Of a stretch of DNA of 64,000 nucleotides, positions 35,285 to 44,159 are shown in pieces. Where the stretch lies: NCBI GenBank assembly GCA_963797185.1, contig CAWCON010000001.1:124001-188000 (forward strand), read 5' to 3'. Within the stretch, counting starts at the first letter, position 1, and every line of letters begins with the position of its first letter. A program made the position numbers and the translations under genes. Under the pieces are notes generated by a model, which did not search any database, was not told where the DNA came from, and was given only the letters and a program-made list of their open reading frames with translations. This stretch comes from CAWCON01 sp963797185 (GTDB lineage: Bacteria > Patescibacteriota > Saccharimonadia > Saccharimonadales > UBA4665).

Positions 35285-35347
35285 ATGTCAAAGGATAAAG
35301 GAAAAAGAGAGATTAAAAAGCCTAAGCAGTCAAAGGTTAAGGCTTAG
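35285..35347 (+). CDS. Tiny Lys-rich peptide
   Basis: A 20-residue reading frame, MSKDKGKREIKKPKQ at the start, strongly basic. It lies three bases before the 82-residue gene. It resembles very short Lys-rich peptides seen in other bacteria, but such a short frame could be chance. Two TATAAT boxes lie upstream at about 35211 and 35231. Confidence 0.45.
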   Translation: MSKDKGKREIKKPKQSKVKA

Positions 35348-35349
35348 TC

Positions 35350-35598
35350 ATGCCTGCATCCATAAAACGGAATGCTTTCTTTGATTCGGAAGCAGGGAAA
35401 GATGCGAAGGAGCATTTCTTGCGTATGATGACCGATAATACGTACGATACTGCCTCAAGTTATACCTCTAATAGCGCACTTTACCCCGATAATCAGATGC
35501 CGTTTGTTGATAGACATATGAATTATTTGAGCGGTCATCCAAATGTTGATACCAGTATGTATATTACGAATATACGACTCAGAACGCGCATTAGATAA
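35350..35598 (+). CDS. Small protein of unknown function
   Basis: An 82-residue protein with Tyr/Asn/Asp-rich sequence and a C-terminal basic end (TNIRLRTRIR). A central SYTSNSALYPDNQMPFVDRHMNYLSGHP segment looks conserved in style, as short proteins in related genomes often carry a YPDN-FVDxHMxYL pattern, though I cannot name a family. No signal or membrane helix. It begins two bases after the tiny Lys-rich frame. Confidence 0.7.
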   Translation: MPASIKRNAFFDSEAGKDAKEHFLRMMTDNTYDTASSYTSNSALYPDNQMPFVDRHMNYLSGHPNVDTSMYITNIRLRTRIR

Positions 35599-35717
35599 AA
35601 CTCAATAGACTCCTTATTCATATTGTTAAACGTAAGAACTTCGTAACTTTTGCAAGGTTGTTTAAAAAGAGTTTAAATAGACTGGTTAAAGATTAATTTT
35701 TAATCAGGAGGTTTAAC

Positions 35718-36530
35718 GTGGCAGAACGAAGTTTCATGGTTTACTCTGAGGAGAAGGATTTTTATACAGACGAAGACGCTTTTTTGATACGGCTAGATCT
35801 TGGTGATGGCAGGAAGCCGGCACACTACGCAGTGGATAATATATTTGCTTTGGAAACGTGGGAACGTTTCGAGCCCAATAATTTCGCATGGAATAGCAAT
35901 AAACTTACGGTGCTTGGAGAATTCACGTCTCTAAGTCAGATGAGAGACACTTACTTAGAAGGTCGAGCACTTCGTGAAGAAAATGCGAACCAGCCAAGTG
36001 AGACCGAAATTGAAGATGATAGGGATGCGTATCGGGACGAGCTTGAGCAGACATCCGTTTCACTACTTGCTTCAGTTCAAAGTGCGGTAATTCATACAAT
36101 GAGCGATATTGCCCGAACAAAAGGTATTGATGAGAAACTCGTGGATGATATAAGAGCAGAAGCTCGAGTTATTATAGACAGTCCAGAGTATGAAGATACT
36201 ATGCTTGCGTCGAGAGAGTTCTTGGTTGGTCAAGTTTTATGGACGCTACTTGAATCTGACGGCGATGCGCGATCTTTGCCGTATCTGCTGGACTGTTTCG
36301 AACAGTGCACAACCGCCCCGTACACTTTTTATAGGAATAACTTAGAGGATGGGGTTGAGCGGCCACCCCGATACCATGTGCCAAGGATTAAGCTCTCGCA
36401 AAGTATTGTAAGGGAGGCACTCAGCGAATTAGTAGAGACGTTTGACGAGTATGGGACAACAGCAGTAGATGGTTCACAACTAGTGAAAGAAATAGATCTT
36501 GAGAAGGCTCGGGCTATAATTGCCTCATAG
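35718..36530 (+). CDS. Acidic soluble protein, unknown, GTG start
   Basis: A 270-residue acidic protein with no membrane segment or recognised motif. The chosen start is GTG at 35718, because a perfect AGGAGG (35706-35711) lies six bases before it. The middle region (about 85-160) is helical and rich in Glu and Asp. It stands alone between the 82-residue gene and the mannosyltransferase. Confidence 0.75.
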   Translation: MAERSFMVYSEEKDFYTDEDAFLIRLDLGDGRKPAHYAVDNIFALETWERFEPNNFAWNSNKLTVLGEFTSLSQMRDTYLEGRALREENANQPSETEIEDDRDAYRDELEQTSVSLLASVQSAVIHTMSDIARTKGIDEKLVDDIRAEARVIIDSPEYEDTMLASREFLVGQVLWTLLESDGDARSLPYLLDCFEQCTTAPYTFYRNNLEDGVERPPRYHVPRIKLSQSIVREALSELVETFDEYGTTAVDGSQLVKEIDLEKARAIIAS

Positions 36531-36620
36531 AGTAAAGAATACTTCAAAATCTGTATGTAGTTTGATGTCTCGGGCATAGTATCATTGTTCTTGTAGCAGT
36601 GTTTCTTAAAACAGGATGCG

Positions 36621-37820
36621 ATGAACAAGTTTCTTCAGAGAATGAAAGCACCGAAACCGAAGCTTACCAAGCTGCGTCATAATATCCTGGTTTATATCGC
36701 GAGTCTTTTTGCGATTAGCCGTATCCTCTATGTAATTATTGGTGATATTAGTATCAGGGTTTTTAATCAATATGTGCCGAGTTCGCTAACGGCGTATCCT
36801 GTTCGAATCAGTAAGTACCTGCCTATTCAAATGTGGTATCCGTGGGACTCTGTCCATTACGGGAATCTTGCACGCTTATATAACTTCTCATTGTCCCCAC
36901 TAAAACCAACTCTGCAGCATGGCGGGAAGGGTGCTTATTACATGCTGCACTGGTTTCCACTCTACCCGATTGCAGGTAAGCTAGTGCATCTGTTAATGCG
37001 TATTAGTATACCCTATAGTCTGCTGATGATCAGTAATCTGTGTTTCCTGGCCAGCTTGTACTTAATCTACAAATTGGTTCGGTTCGATGGTGAGGATGAT
37101 GGTTTTGCAAGAAGAGTAGTCGCAATCGTCATCCTTTTGCCGACGTCGTTTATTTTTTCGGCAGCGTTATCGGAGTCATTCTTCTTGTTGTTGGCAGTTA
37201 CAGCGTTGTACTTTGCCCGGACGCAACGATGGATAATGGCTGGGTTATTTGGGTTCTTATTAGCCCTCACTCGTTCGGAGGGCTTTCTTATTGTTATACC
37301 TTTGCTGGCTGAAGCATTACAACAGTACGGCTTCAAGTTGCGCAATGTTAAACGTTATACGAAACCCGCTATAGCGATTTCTGTCACTGTCCTGGGGGTT
37401 CTCAGTTTTATGCTTTACAGTTGGGTCAGGACCAAGGATGTTTTTGCATACGTTCATAGTCAACAATTAGCGAGTTCGGTAAGTTTGGGTAACCCATTTT
37501 CTTATCTGTTTCATAATTTACTAAAGTTCAGAACTCTTATTGTACTAGGGGAGCTGGCAATTATTGCTTCAGTTTGGAGAAAACTCCGATGGAGCTATCT
37601 TGCTTACGCGGTAGTGTTCACCTTTATTACTTTGGCTGTTGGAAACTCAGCCGCCGCTAGCGTACTGCGATATATCTCAGTTGTATTTCCGGTTGCTATT
37701 GGTGTGGGGTATTTAATGAAGAAGCAAACTGTGGCCAATACAATGTGGATCGGACTTGGTCTATTAAATGGCGCTTTATTTATACTATGGGTTAACTGGT
37801 GGACTGGTTTTATTATTTAG
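36621..37820 (+). CDS. PIG-V-like GT-C mannosyltransferase
   Basis: A 399-residue membrane protein with about nine helices. The first loop contains WYPWDSVHYGNLA, matching the WDxxxY acidic active-site motif of GT-C/PIG-V enzymes, and TRSEGFLI follows later. Such enzymes use lipid-linked mannose on the outer face. With the glycosyltransferases in the window it may build a lipoglycan. It has no operon partners. Confidence 0.82.
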   Translation: MNKFLQRMKAPKPKLTKLRHNILVYIASLFAISRILYVIIGDISIRVFNQYVPSSLTAYPVRISKYLPIQMWYPWDSVHYGNLARLYNFSLSPLKPTLQHGGKGAYYMLHWFPLYPIAGKLVHLLMRISIPYSLLMISNLCFLASLYLIYKLVRFDGEDDGFARRVVAIVILLPTSFIFSAALSESFFLLLAVTALYFARTQRWIMAGLFGFLLALTRSEGFLIVIPLLAEALQQYGFKLRNVKRYTKPAIAISVTVLGVLSFMLYSWVRTKDVFAYVHSQQLASSVSLGNPFSYLFHNLLKFRTLIVLGELAIIASVWRKLRWSYLAYAVVFTFITLAVGNSAAASVLRYISVVFPVAIGVGYLMKKQTVANTMWIGLGLLNGALFILWVNWWTGFII

Positions 37821-37875
37821 GATTATTTTCTCGAATTCCTATTTACAATCGTTGATCCGGTATACTACAATACGC

Positions 37876-37950
37876 TTAGCGTAAGCTAAAACAAAAAACC
37901 ACCAATGTGCCCAGACGAGTGAGAGTCTGTACAATTTTGGTACGGGTGGC
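37876..37950 (+). ncRNA. Candidate structured leader RNA before a 35-residue gene
   Basis: Downstream of TATACT/TACAAT boxes (37861-37871) the plus strand can fold as TTAGC-GTAA-GCTAA (37876-37889), then a three-way junction: CCACC (37899-37903) with GGTGG (37945-37949), CAGAC/GTCTG (37912-37929), and GTAC/GTAC (37929-37943). An A-rich linker and a GGGAG site follow. It was not matched to a known riboswitch by eye. Confidence 0.45.
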
Positions 37951-37986
37951 AAAAAAATTAACAAAAATAAAAAAGGGAGTCTTAAG

Positions 37987-38094
37987 TTGAAAAGCATAAT
38001 CAATTCTAGTGGCTTGGCCTACGAGCTGGTCACTACAAGTAACCCAAAAATTTTGTCACTTGATGACGAAATCAAAAACCTCGTCAGTCACTGA
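37987..38094 (+). CDS. Short protein with TTG start
   Basis: A 35-residue frame starting with TTG, placed 6-9 bases after a GGGAG ribosome site. The sequence (MKSIINSSGLAYELVTTSN at the start) shows no known motif. It ends 87 bases before the YbjQ-repeat gene and lies behind the structured leader, so a leader-peptide role is possible. Confidence 0.4.
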   Translation: MKSIINSSGLAYELVTTSNPKILSLDDEIKNLVSH

Positions 38095-38181
38095 AACTAA
38101 CTGACAATCGTTGTGCGAATCTAAAACCGTCCAAAGAATCGGATAGTTTTTGGTGTACTCTATATGATAGAGTAGAAATCG

Positions 38182-39360
38182 ATGGACGGAGAACAAGACT
38201 CGACAACAAGCCCGCAGCCTACCACTACAATTTGTAGTGGTTTGTCGGGCAATGAAATGTATTGCGCGGCACTCCTTGGCATGAGACCAGGACAACTGCT
38301 TGTTGGTAACAGTGTTTTCTCGATGGGTATTTTGGGCGGACTACGAACAGATGTTAAAACAGCTGTTGGTGGCGAGATAAAGGCCTTTACGGACATGATT
38401 CAAGAAGGACGTGGACTAGCGTTTGACCGCCTCAAAGGTGAATTGACTCAATCCACGGGCCAGGGTGTTACCGGAGTAACTAATGAGTTAGTTTTTCATG
38501 GTAATAACGTCGAATTCTTATCGATTGGCTCGGCTGTCATCTCAGAAACGACTACTGCCGGTTCTTTTACGACTTCTGCTGATGCTCAGGAACTTTTTTG
38601 TCAGGTTGATGCTGGCTATCAACCTGTATCTTTCGTTTTTGGTAATGTTGCCTATTCAATTGGTATCGGCGGCCATATCCTAGGTAATCTTAGACAGCTT
38701 GGCAAAGGCGAGGTCCATGCTTATAGCGATATCTTTAATACGACTCGTAACTTAGCATTGCAACGTATTACCAAAGAAGCTCAATCTGTTAATGCCAACG
38801 CAGTTATTGGCATTGAGACAACGATTCTACCTTATGGAACAAGTGGTATCCAGGAAATGGTTATGATTGGTACCGCTTCTCAATTCCCGTTAGCGAACGA
38901 GGTTAAACCGGGCGGTGTAATTACTAGCGATTTAACAGCCGAAGAGACATGGAATATTACAAAACTGGGTTATATGCCGGTTGAATTAGTGCTTGGCACG
39001 TCGGTTTATTCGCTTGGTGTTGTAGGTGGTATATCTTCAGCGCTCAAGGGGATGGTTCACGGCGAAATCAACTCTCTGACTCAAATGATTTATGGTGCCC
39101 GAGAAACGTCAATTAATAAGCTACAAAAACAAGCGGCTGCCGTTAATGCTGATGATGTACTTGGCATAAAGACATATCTTTATCAAATAGGAGGAGATCT
39201 AATAGAATTATTAGCAATTGGAACGGCCGTTAAACGAATGCATGGTTTGAACACTCGATCTCAACAATTGCCGCCCCAGGCTATCATTACTGACAAAAAC
39301 ACCTTCATTAATACTGCTGAGACGCATTTTGGTGTCGATCTTAACACGGTTAGCCATTAA
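38182..39360 (+). CDS. Triple-YbjQ-domain protein
   Basis: A 392-residue protein with three tandem copies of the YbjQ/UPF0145 (DUF74) domain at about 20-130, 135-245 and 255-355. Each has a variant of GNSVFSMGILGGLR then GEIKAFTDMIxxAR and an Asn/Ala-rich VNAxAVIGIxT segment. Single-domain YbjQ proteins form pentamers and have been annotated as metal-binding; a three-in-one chain would make a different assembly. No membrane segments. No partner genes apart from the small upstream frame. Confidence 0.85.
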   Translation: MDGEQDSTTSPQPTTTICSGLSGNEMYCAALLGMRPGQLLVGNSVFSMGILGGLRTDVKTAVGGEIKAFTDMIQEGRGLAFDRLKGELTQSTGQGVTGVTNELVFHGNNVEFLSIGSAVISETTTAGSFTTSADAQELFCQVDAGYQPVSFVFGNVAYSIGIGGHILGNLRQLGKGEVHAYSDIFNTTRNLALQRITKEAQSVNANAVIGIETTILPYGTSGIQEMVMIGTASQFPLANEVKPGGVITSDLTAEETWNITKLGYMPVELVLGTSVYSLGVVGGISSALKGMVHGEINSLTQMIYGARETSINKLQKQAAAVNADDVLGIKTYLYQIGGDLIELLAIGTAVKRMHGLNTRSQQLPPQAIITDKNTFINTAETHFGVDLNTVSH

Positions 39361-39430
39361 ATAGAAGTCTGGTCTCTTTACCTAACTACGCTGCTTCTTT
39401 GTTAACTCAAATAGTTGTTTTTGGTTATGC

Positions 39431-39436
39431 TAGTAT
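39431..39436 (+). promoter_or_regulatory. Extended -10, leaderless arrangement
   Basis: TGC precedes TAGTAT, which ends six bases before the ATG at 39443. Confidence 0.45.
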
Positions 39437-39442
39437 GACTAT

Positions 39443-40015
39443 ATGAAAGCTAAGAAGTGGCTGATGCTGCTTACCTTATTGGCAGTAATTGTTATGGCCG
39501 TAAGTTTCTATCAGGCTCATCGAAGTTTTGAGGCAGCATACATTAGTAATTGGCCTCACCCTACTCTTGTTGATATGTTTCGATTATGCGCCAATGGTGG
39601 CTCTGTTTGCGCTGGAGCTGACGTGCCATGGGACAGCGTAGTGCTATTTAGTATCAGTACGGCACTTGTCATAGATATTATCTTCATCTTGAGAAGCTTA
39701 CTGCATCGGCCAAAACGTACAAACCTCAGACAGTTGCTTGTAGCAGCCAGTGTAATTTTAATTTTTGTGGCAGGGTTTAATCTGAGTAAGATCTATTACG
39801 ACCTGTTTCCTCCTGCTTCAGCAAATGCCAGTCTGGAACTATGCGGTGGCTTAACCGGGAAAGCGGATGCTCAAGAATGTGGCCAACCAGCTGGAGTATC
39901 GCGAGTTGATATGATTACGTTGACCGTTGCGACGGTAGCATTCGTTAACATGGTTATTGTCGACATTGGCTATACTAAGTTTAACCGCGACAAGAGTCAT
40001 AAACAAAAAAAGTAA
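39443..40015 (+). CDS. Four-helix membrane protein, unknown
   Basis: A 190-residue protein with membrane helices at about 6-22, 67-85, 95-115 and 150-172, and two outer loops each holding a pair of cysteines (residues about 48 and 56; 129 and 142). The Cys pairs suggest outer-surface disulfides. No family is recognised. A basic tail (HKQKK) ends the protein. Confidence 0.72.
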   Translation: MKAKKWLMLLTLLAVIVMAVSFYQAHRSFEAAYISNWPHPTLVDMFRLCANGGSVCAGADVPWDSVVLFSISTALVIDIIFILRSLLHRPKRTNLRQLLVAASVILIFVAGFNLSKIYYDLFPPASANASLELCGGLTGKADAQECGQPAGVSRVDMITLTVATVAFVNMVIVDIGYTKFNRDKSHKQKK

Positions 40016-40073
40016 CAGATCCAAATTATCTATGAACTTGTTAGAACGAGAATAGTTTAGCAGACATTGTAGC

Positions 40074-40982
40074 CTACGCAGTTATTGGGCGAGTAAGTTC
40101 AGTAAAGGGTTGGTGAGATGCGTATACTTCAGCGTCTTCTATGGGTATTACGGACATTGAGTGACCATAACTTGCTATCAGTAGTTCTGTCTCTTGCAGG
40201 TTGGCTCGAGGTACTTCGATATGAGTTATATGTTCCAGGCCGATGTTGTTAGATGTTCTTAGCTCATGCAGTGAAAGAGCTTTGGACATATGAGTTCTTT
40301 TTGCAGATTCACCATCTAAACCAACGAGGATGGGATAGTTGTTGGAGATGTCGCTTCCAACAAAGAAAGGAGTTAACCACCCTTTTATTGCTGAGTTAAC
40401 TTTAGCTCCCCAATTCGGTAACTCCATAGCTCTAATTGCATCGGCCTTCAATCGGCCTTCTTTGGTCCATGGTCTTACTTCCATAATCGCTTCTGTAGCG
40501 CAACTGCCTATAAAGTATTGAGCCCAGAAAGTGGATGAACCGTGTCGTTCTGTTTCATATTTACCGGCTCCATGTATGTCAGCATAAGAACGAGCATACA
40601 TTCTTGATTTAGCTAAAGATATGGTTCTCATGGTTCCGGCTATCGGGTCAAAACTGTCCTCATGGGTTACTAACCCGCCGGTCTTTAAGATGCTTTCTAA
40701 TATATCGACAACATTGCCTTTTTCATCATATTGCCGCCTACCGGTACCGTGCCAGTACTCAGTTTTTTGCAATCGCTCTTTATATGTATGCGCGAATGAT
40801 TCGCTAAGCTCTGTTTTGGGCTGCGCTGATTTATTAACGACTAGTTCCGCTATTTTATTAACAACTTTTCTAGGTCCTTGTCTGCTTGCGGTCTCGTTAA
40901 TGTAATATCCAGCAATAGCGGCTACGGCTATTCTCCTATGAGCGCTTTTGGAGCTAATGACTGGTCTCTCCAGGGTGTTCAT
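40074..40982 (-). CDS. Possible ART-fold or phosphotransferase-like protein
   Basis: A 302-residue soluble protein I cannot place with certainty. YWHGTGRRQYDEKGNVVDIL around residue 76 resembles the start of ADP-ribosyltransferase-like folds (H in HGTGR), and ISLAKSRMYARSYAD near 120 would provide the second strand. A later ITHIEVP stretch (about 255) could supply a Glu. The assignment is inference; no toxin-antitoxin partner lies next to it. Confidence 0.7.
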   Translation of the reverse strand: MNTLERPVISSKSAHRRIAVAAIAGYYINETASRQGPRKVVNKIAELVVNKSAQPKTELSESFAHTYKERLQKTEYWHGTGRRQYDEKGNVVDILESILKTGGLVTHEDSFDPIAGTMRTISLAKSRMYARSYADIHGAGKYETERHGSSTFWAQYFIGSCATEAIMEVRPWTKEGRLKADAIRAMELPNWGAKVNSAIKGWLTPFFVGSDISNNYPILVGLDGESAKRTHMSKALSLHELRTSNNIGLEHITHIEVPRANLQETELLIASYGHSMSVIPIEDAEVYASHQPFTELTRPITA

Positions 40983-41032
40983 TAGCGATACGATAACATA
41001 TAATCAAATTAATTACAATTCTGAGGGATTAA

Positions 41033-41109
41033 TGGTAGCGGCGGCAGGGATCGAACCTGCGACCTCGGGCTTATGAGTCCCGCGCTCTAACCAACTGAGC
41101 TACGCCACC
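41033..41109 (-). tRNA. tRNA-Met (CAT), elongator
   Basis: A 77-base cloverleaf: acceptor GGTGGCG/CGCCGCT with G-U at 1-72 and 3-70, D arm and loop like elongator Met, anticodon loop CTCATAA, encoded CCA. The anticodon stem CGGGA/GCCCG has an A31-G39 mismatch next to the loop. The third CAT tRNA of the window after fMet and Ile2. Confidence 0.93.
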
Positions 41110-41266
41110 ATGCCTATTCGTTACTTTAATCGAAAAAGGCGCTCTATCCAACTTTATGTGTATAGTTCTAAAGTTTTTTTAACGTCGGTAGAGTACCCAG
41201 AATCGTATCATATTTTCCCTCTTTTTTCTAGCGTGGCTACACCGTATACACTAAGATAGTAGAATT

Positions 41267-42154
41267 ATGAAAATAGTAGTTGAACCAGGTAGGTATGTAG
41301 TCGCCGTTAGTGGTGGAGTTGATTCGGTAGTGCTGCTTGATTTGTTGCGCTCCATACCAAAGCTTGAACTGACAGTCGCTCATTTTGATCATGGTATTCG
41401 ATCGGATTCCAGACAGGATCGTTTATTTGTACAGGAATTGGCCGCTGCTTACGGTTTACCATTCGTATATAGTGAAGGTCAATTAGGAGAAAATGCTAGC
41501 GAAGCGCTTGCTCGTCAGGCGCGCTACAAATTTCTTAACTCCGTGAGGCAAGAAAAGAACGCTGATGCTGTGGTTACTGCTCACCATCAAGACGATATGA
41601 TTGAAACGGCCATCATTAATATTATGCGGGGGACAGGTCGTCACGGATTAACATCTCTTCGCTCAGGCGCATCGTTAAAACGTCCGTTGCTCCAACTTGA
41701 GAAGTCGCAGCTTGTACGGTATGCCAAACTGCATGAGCTAGAATGGCGTGAAGACAGTACCAACCAGGAAGAGAAGTATCTACGAAACTATATTCGTCAC
41801 AACATTGTCCCAAAGATGACGCCAGCTGCTCGTCAACAACTGCTGGCCATCATTGAAGGCACCAGCAAACTCAATGACACAATCGATCAGTTAATTGTTC
41901 AGGCGTTTCCTGCCGAGATAGCGTATAATAAACTCGATCGTGGTTGGTTTATATCCTTGCCACATTCTGTTGCTAAGGATATATTGGTGCTTTGGCTTAG
42001 AAGTGCAGGGCTATCCAACATCACTCAGCGACGAATAGAACAGGTAGTAGTGGCGGCAAAAACTTTGTCTCCAGGGAAGCGAGTTGACCTCAGTGCAACT
42101 CACTACATCAGGGTAAATCGCAAAGATTTAGCACTCGTAACACGTGACCGCTAG
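41267..42154 (+). CDS. tilS: tRNA(Ile)-lysidine synthase
   Basis: Converts C34 of tRNA-Ile2 (CAT) to lysidine so that it decodes AUA and is charged with Ile. The N-type ATP pyrophosphatase P-loop SGGVDS is at residues 15-20. The 295-residue protein has the core domain plus a short linker domain but no full C-terminal TilS domain, so it is the shorter bacterial form. It lies 35 bases before ftsH, an arrangement common in many bacteria. The likely substrate tRNA is encoded at 32047. Confidence 0.93.
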   Translation: MKIVVEPGRYVVAVSGGVDSVVLLDLLRSIPKLELTVAHFDHGIRSDSRQDRLFVQELAAAYGLPFVYSEGQLGENASEALARQARYKFLNSVRQEKNADAVVTAHHQDDMIETAIINIMRGTGRHGLTSLRSGASLKRPLLQLEKSQLVRYAKLHELEWREDSTNQEEKYLRNYIRHNIVPKMTPAARQQLLAIIEGTSKLNDTIDQLIVQAFPAEIAYNKLDRGWFISLPHSVAKDILVLWLRSAGLSNITQRRIEQVVVAAKTLSPGKRVDLSATHYIRVNRKDLALVTRDR

Positions 42155-42174
42155 TTAAAACTAAGAGAGTTTTG

Positions 42175-42180
42175 TATAAT
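42175..42180 (+). promoter_or_regulatory. -10 box of ftsH, leaderless arrangement
   Basis: Perfect TATAAT ends eight bases before the ATG at 42189. Confidence 0.55.
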
Positions 42181-42188
42181 ATTGTCTA

Positions 42189-44063
42189 ATGGATAACAAA
42201 CCTTTTCGACCCAGTTCAAGAAATTCCAGTAATGGAAAAAGAAGTTTTAAGAATGCCGGCTTTATTGCCCTGCTGGTATTGGTGGCACTTATTATCTTTG
42301 CCGCGTATGGCCAACCGAGTAGTTTGAAGGAGATTCCTCTTACTCAGGCGATTACTGCGGCAAATTCCAGTAAGTACCAAAAGATAGTGGTTGATAATAG
42401 TAACGAGCTTGATATTACACTGAAAGGTCAGAGTCAAGCGACCTTAAAATCGTACGATGATCCGAATTCAAGTTTGAAAGAGCAGGGCTTTGATTTATCA
42501 AAAGTCACTGTTCAGTATGAGCCTGTTTCAAGCACCAGTTCAACAGTACTCCAATTAGGACTCGAATATGTTCTACCAGTTGTTATTATCGGACTGTTGT
42601 TTTTCTTTATGCTCAGAAGCGCTCAAGGGCAGGGGAACCAAGCGCTCAGTTTTGGCAAAAGTCGTGCCCGGTTATATGGCAATGAAAAGGACAAAGTAAG
42701 CTTTAAAGATGTCGCGGGTAGCATGGAAGCCAAACAAGATCTTGAAGAAATTGTTGAATTTTTGAAGTTTCCTAAGAAGTTTGCGGCGGTTGGTGCCCGA
42801 ATACCAAAAGGGGTTCTTTTGGTTGGTCCTCCCGGTACTGGTAAAACGATGCTTGCTCGGGCAGTAGCCGGAGAGGCAAATGTTCCATTCTTTAGTATAT
42901 CCGGTTCCGAATTCGTTGAGATGTTTGTTGGTGTAGGCGCCTCGCGTGTGAGAGATCTATTTGCTAAAGCCAAAAAGAACTCGCCATGCATTATCTTTAT
43001 TGATGAAATTGATGCCGTTGGCCGTCGCCGTGGCTCTGGTATGGGTGGAGGTCATGATGAACGGGAACAAACTTTGAATCAGATATTGGTTGAGATGGAT
43101 GGTTTTGAACAAGGTCAGAATGTTATCGTTATGGCAGCTACTAACCGAGCTGATGTACTTGATCCCGCTTTGCTGCGTCCTGGACGATTTGATCGCCGGG
43201 TTAATATCGATCTGCCTGACCGAAAAGACAGGGAAGCAATACTGAGAGTTCACTTTACCGACAAGCCGACAAGCAAGGATGTTGATCTTGATTCACTGGC
43301 AGCAAAGTCCGCCGGTTCTTCGGGAGCTGACCTGGCTAATATTGCTAATGAAGCAGCAATCATTGCCGCTCGGTTGAATCATGACAAAATTAGCAACCAA
43401 GATGTAACTGAAGCATTTGAAAAAGTTGCCATTGGGCCAGAGCGTAAAAGCAAAGTTATGAGTGATAAGGAAAAAGAATTAACTGCTTATCACGAATCTG
43501 GCCATGCCATTGTTGGTCATGTACTGCCAGATAGCGATGTAGTTCACAAAGTAACTATTATTCCTCGTGGTGGTACCGGTGGTGTTACGTGGTTTATCCC
43601 GCCAGAAGACAAAAGCTATCACTCGATTATCGAATACAAGGACGTATTAGCACGAATGCTAGGCGGTCGTATTGCCGAAGAAATTATTTATGGACCTGAC
43701 CGGGTAACGACTGGAGCTGGCAGTGACTTACAAAAAGCCGCGGAACTAGCTCGGGATATGATTATTAACCAGGGGATGGGCAAGAAGTTACGTGATCAAG
43801 TCTTCCATATTGATGAGGGCATGATGATCGAGCGATTGGTGCATGAACGTGAGTATTCTGATGAAACCGCCAAAGTTATCGATGATGAAGTCGAAGCTCT
43901 TATAACCGAAGCTGCTAATCGTGCCAGAGCGGTTATTAAGTCTAACCGAGAACAGCTTGATAAGCTGAAAACTAAATTGCTTGAACAGGAAACCGTTGAT
44001 GCTGACGAGGTTAAAAAGATTTTCGAGGGTTCTGTTATGCCCAAGACAGCCTCGTTGTATTAG
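42189..44063 (+). CDS. ftsH: ATP-dependent zinc metalloprotease FtsH
   Basis: Membrane-bound AAA+ protease that degrades misfolded membrane and some regulatory proteins. The 624-residue protein has helices at about 23-40 and 121-143, Walker A GPPGTGKT at 213-220, Walker B FIDEIDAVG, the SRH region, and the zinc site HESGHAIVGH in the C-terminal protease domain, with a third ligand in GAGSDLQKA. All essential motifs are intact. It follows tilS and is preceded by a -10 box close to its start. Confidence 0.97.
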   Translation: MDNKPFRPSSRNSSNGKRSFKNAGFIALLVLVALIIFAAYGQPSSLKEIPLTQAITAANSSKYQKIVVDNSNELDITLKGQSQATLKSYDDPNSSLKEQGFDLSKVTVQYEPVSSTSSTVLQLGLEYVLPVVIIGLLFFFMLRSAQGQGNQALSFGKSRARLYGNEKDKVSFKDVAGSMEAKQDLEEIVEFLKFPKKFAAVGARIPKGVLLVGPPGTGKTMLARAVAGEANVPFFSISGSEFVEMFVGVGASRVRDLFAKAKKNSPCIIFIDEIDAVGRRRGSGMGGGHDEREQTLNQILVEMDGFEQGQNVIVMAATNRADVLDPALLRPGRFDRRVNIDLPDRKDREAILRVHFTDKPTSKDVDLDSLAAKSAGSSGADLANIANEAAIIAARLNHDKISNQDVTEAFEKVAIGPERKSKVMSDKEKELTAYHESGHAIVGHVLPDSDVVHKVTIIPRGGTGGVTWFIPPEDKSYHSIIEYKDVLARMLGGRIAEEIIYGPDRVTTGAGSDLQKAAELARDMIINQGMGKKLRDQVFHIDEGMMIERLVHEREYSDETAKVIDDEVEALITEAANRARAVIKSNREQLDKLKTKLLEQETVDADEVKKIFEGSVMPKTASLY

Positions 44064-44100
44064 ACGGTATAACGCAGTACTTGCTTGCTGACTCTATATT

Positions 44101-44122
44101 TTGTTGCAAATTAATGCAACAA
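44101..44122. repeat. Perfect inverted repeat between ftsH and the ATPase gene
   Basis: TTGTTGCA and TGCAACAA face each other across AATTAA. No T-run follows on the plus strand, so an operator or hairpin is more likely than a terminator. Confidence 0.5.
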
Positions 44123-44159
44123 TAAATGTATCAATGACAAGGGGTAGGGCCATTGCATC

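Noticed and set aside
42216..43253. Minus-strand frames over ftsH
   Set aside because: They result from codon bias of the ftsH frame and carry no recognisable sequence.
44101..44122. TTGTTGCA/TGCAACAA as a ftsH terminator
   Set aside because: No T-run follows on the plus strand; I kept it only as an inverted repeat.
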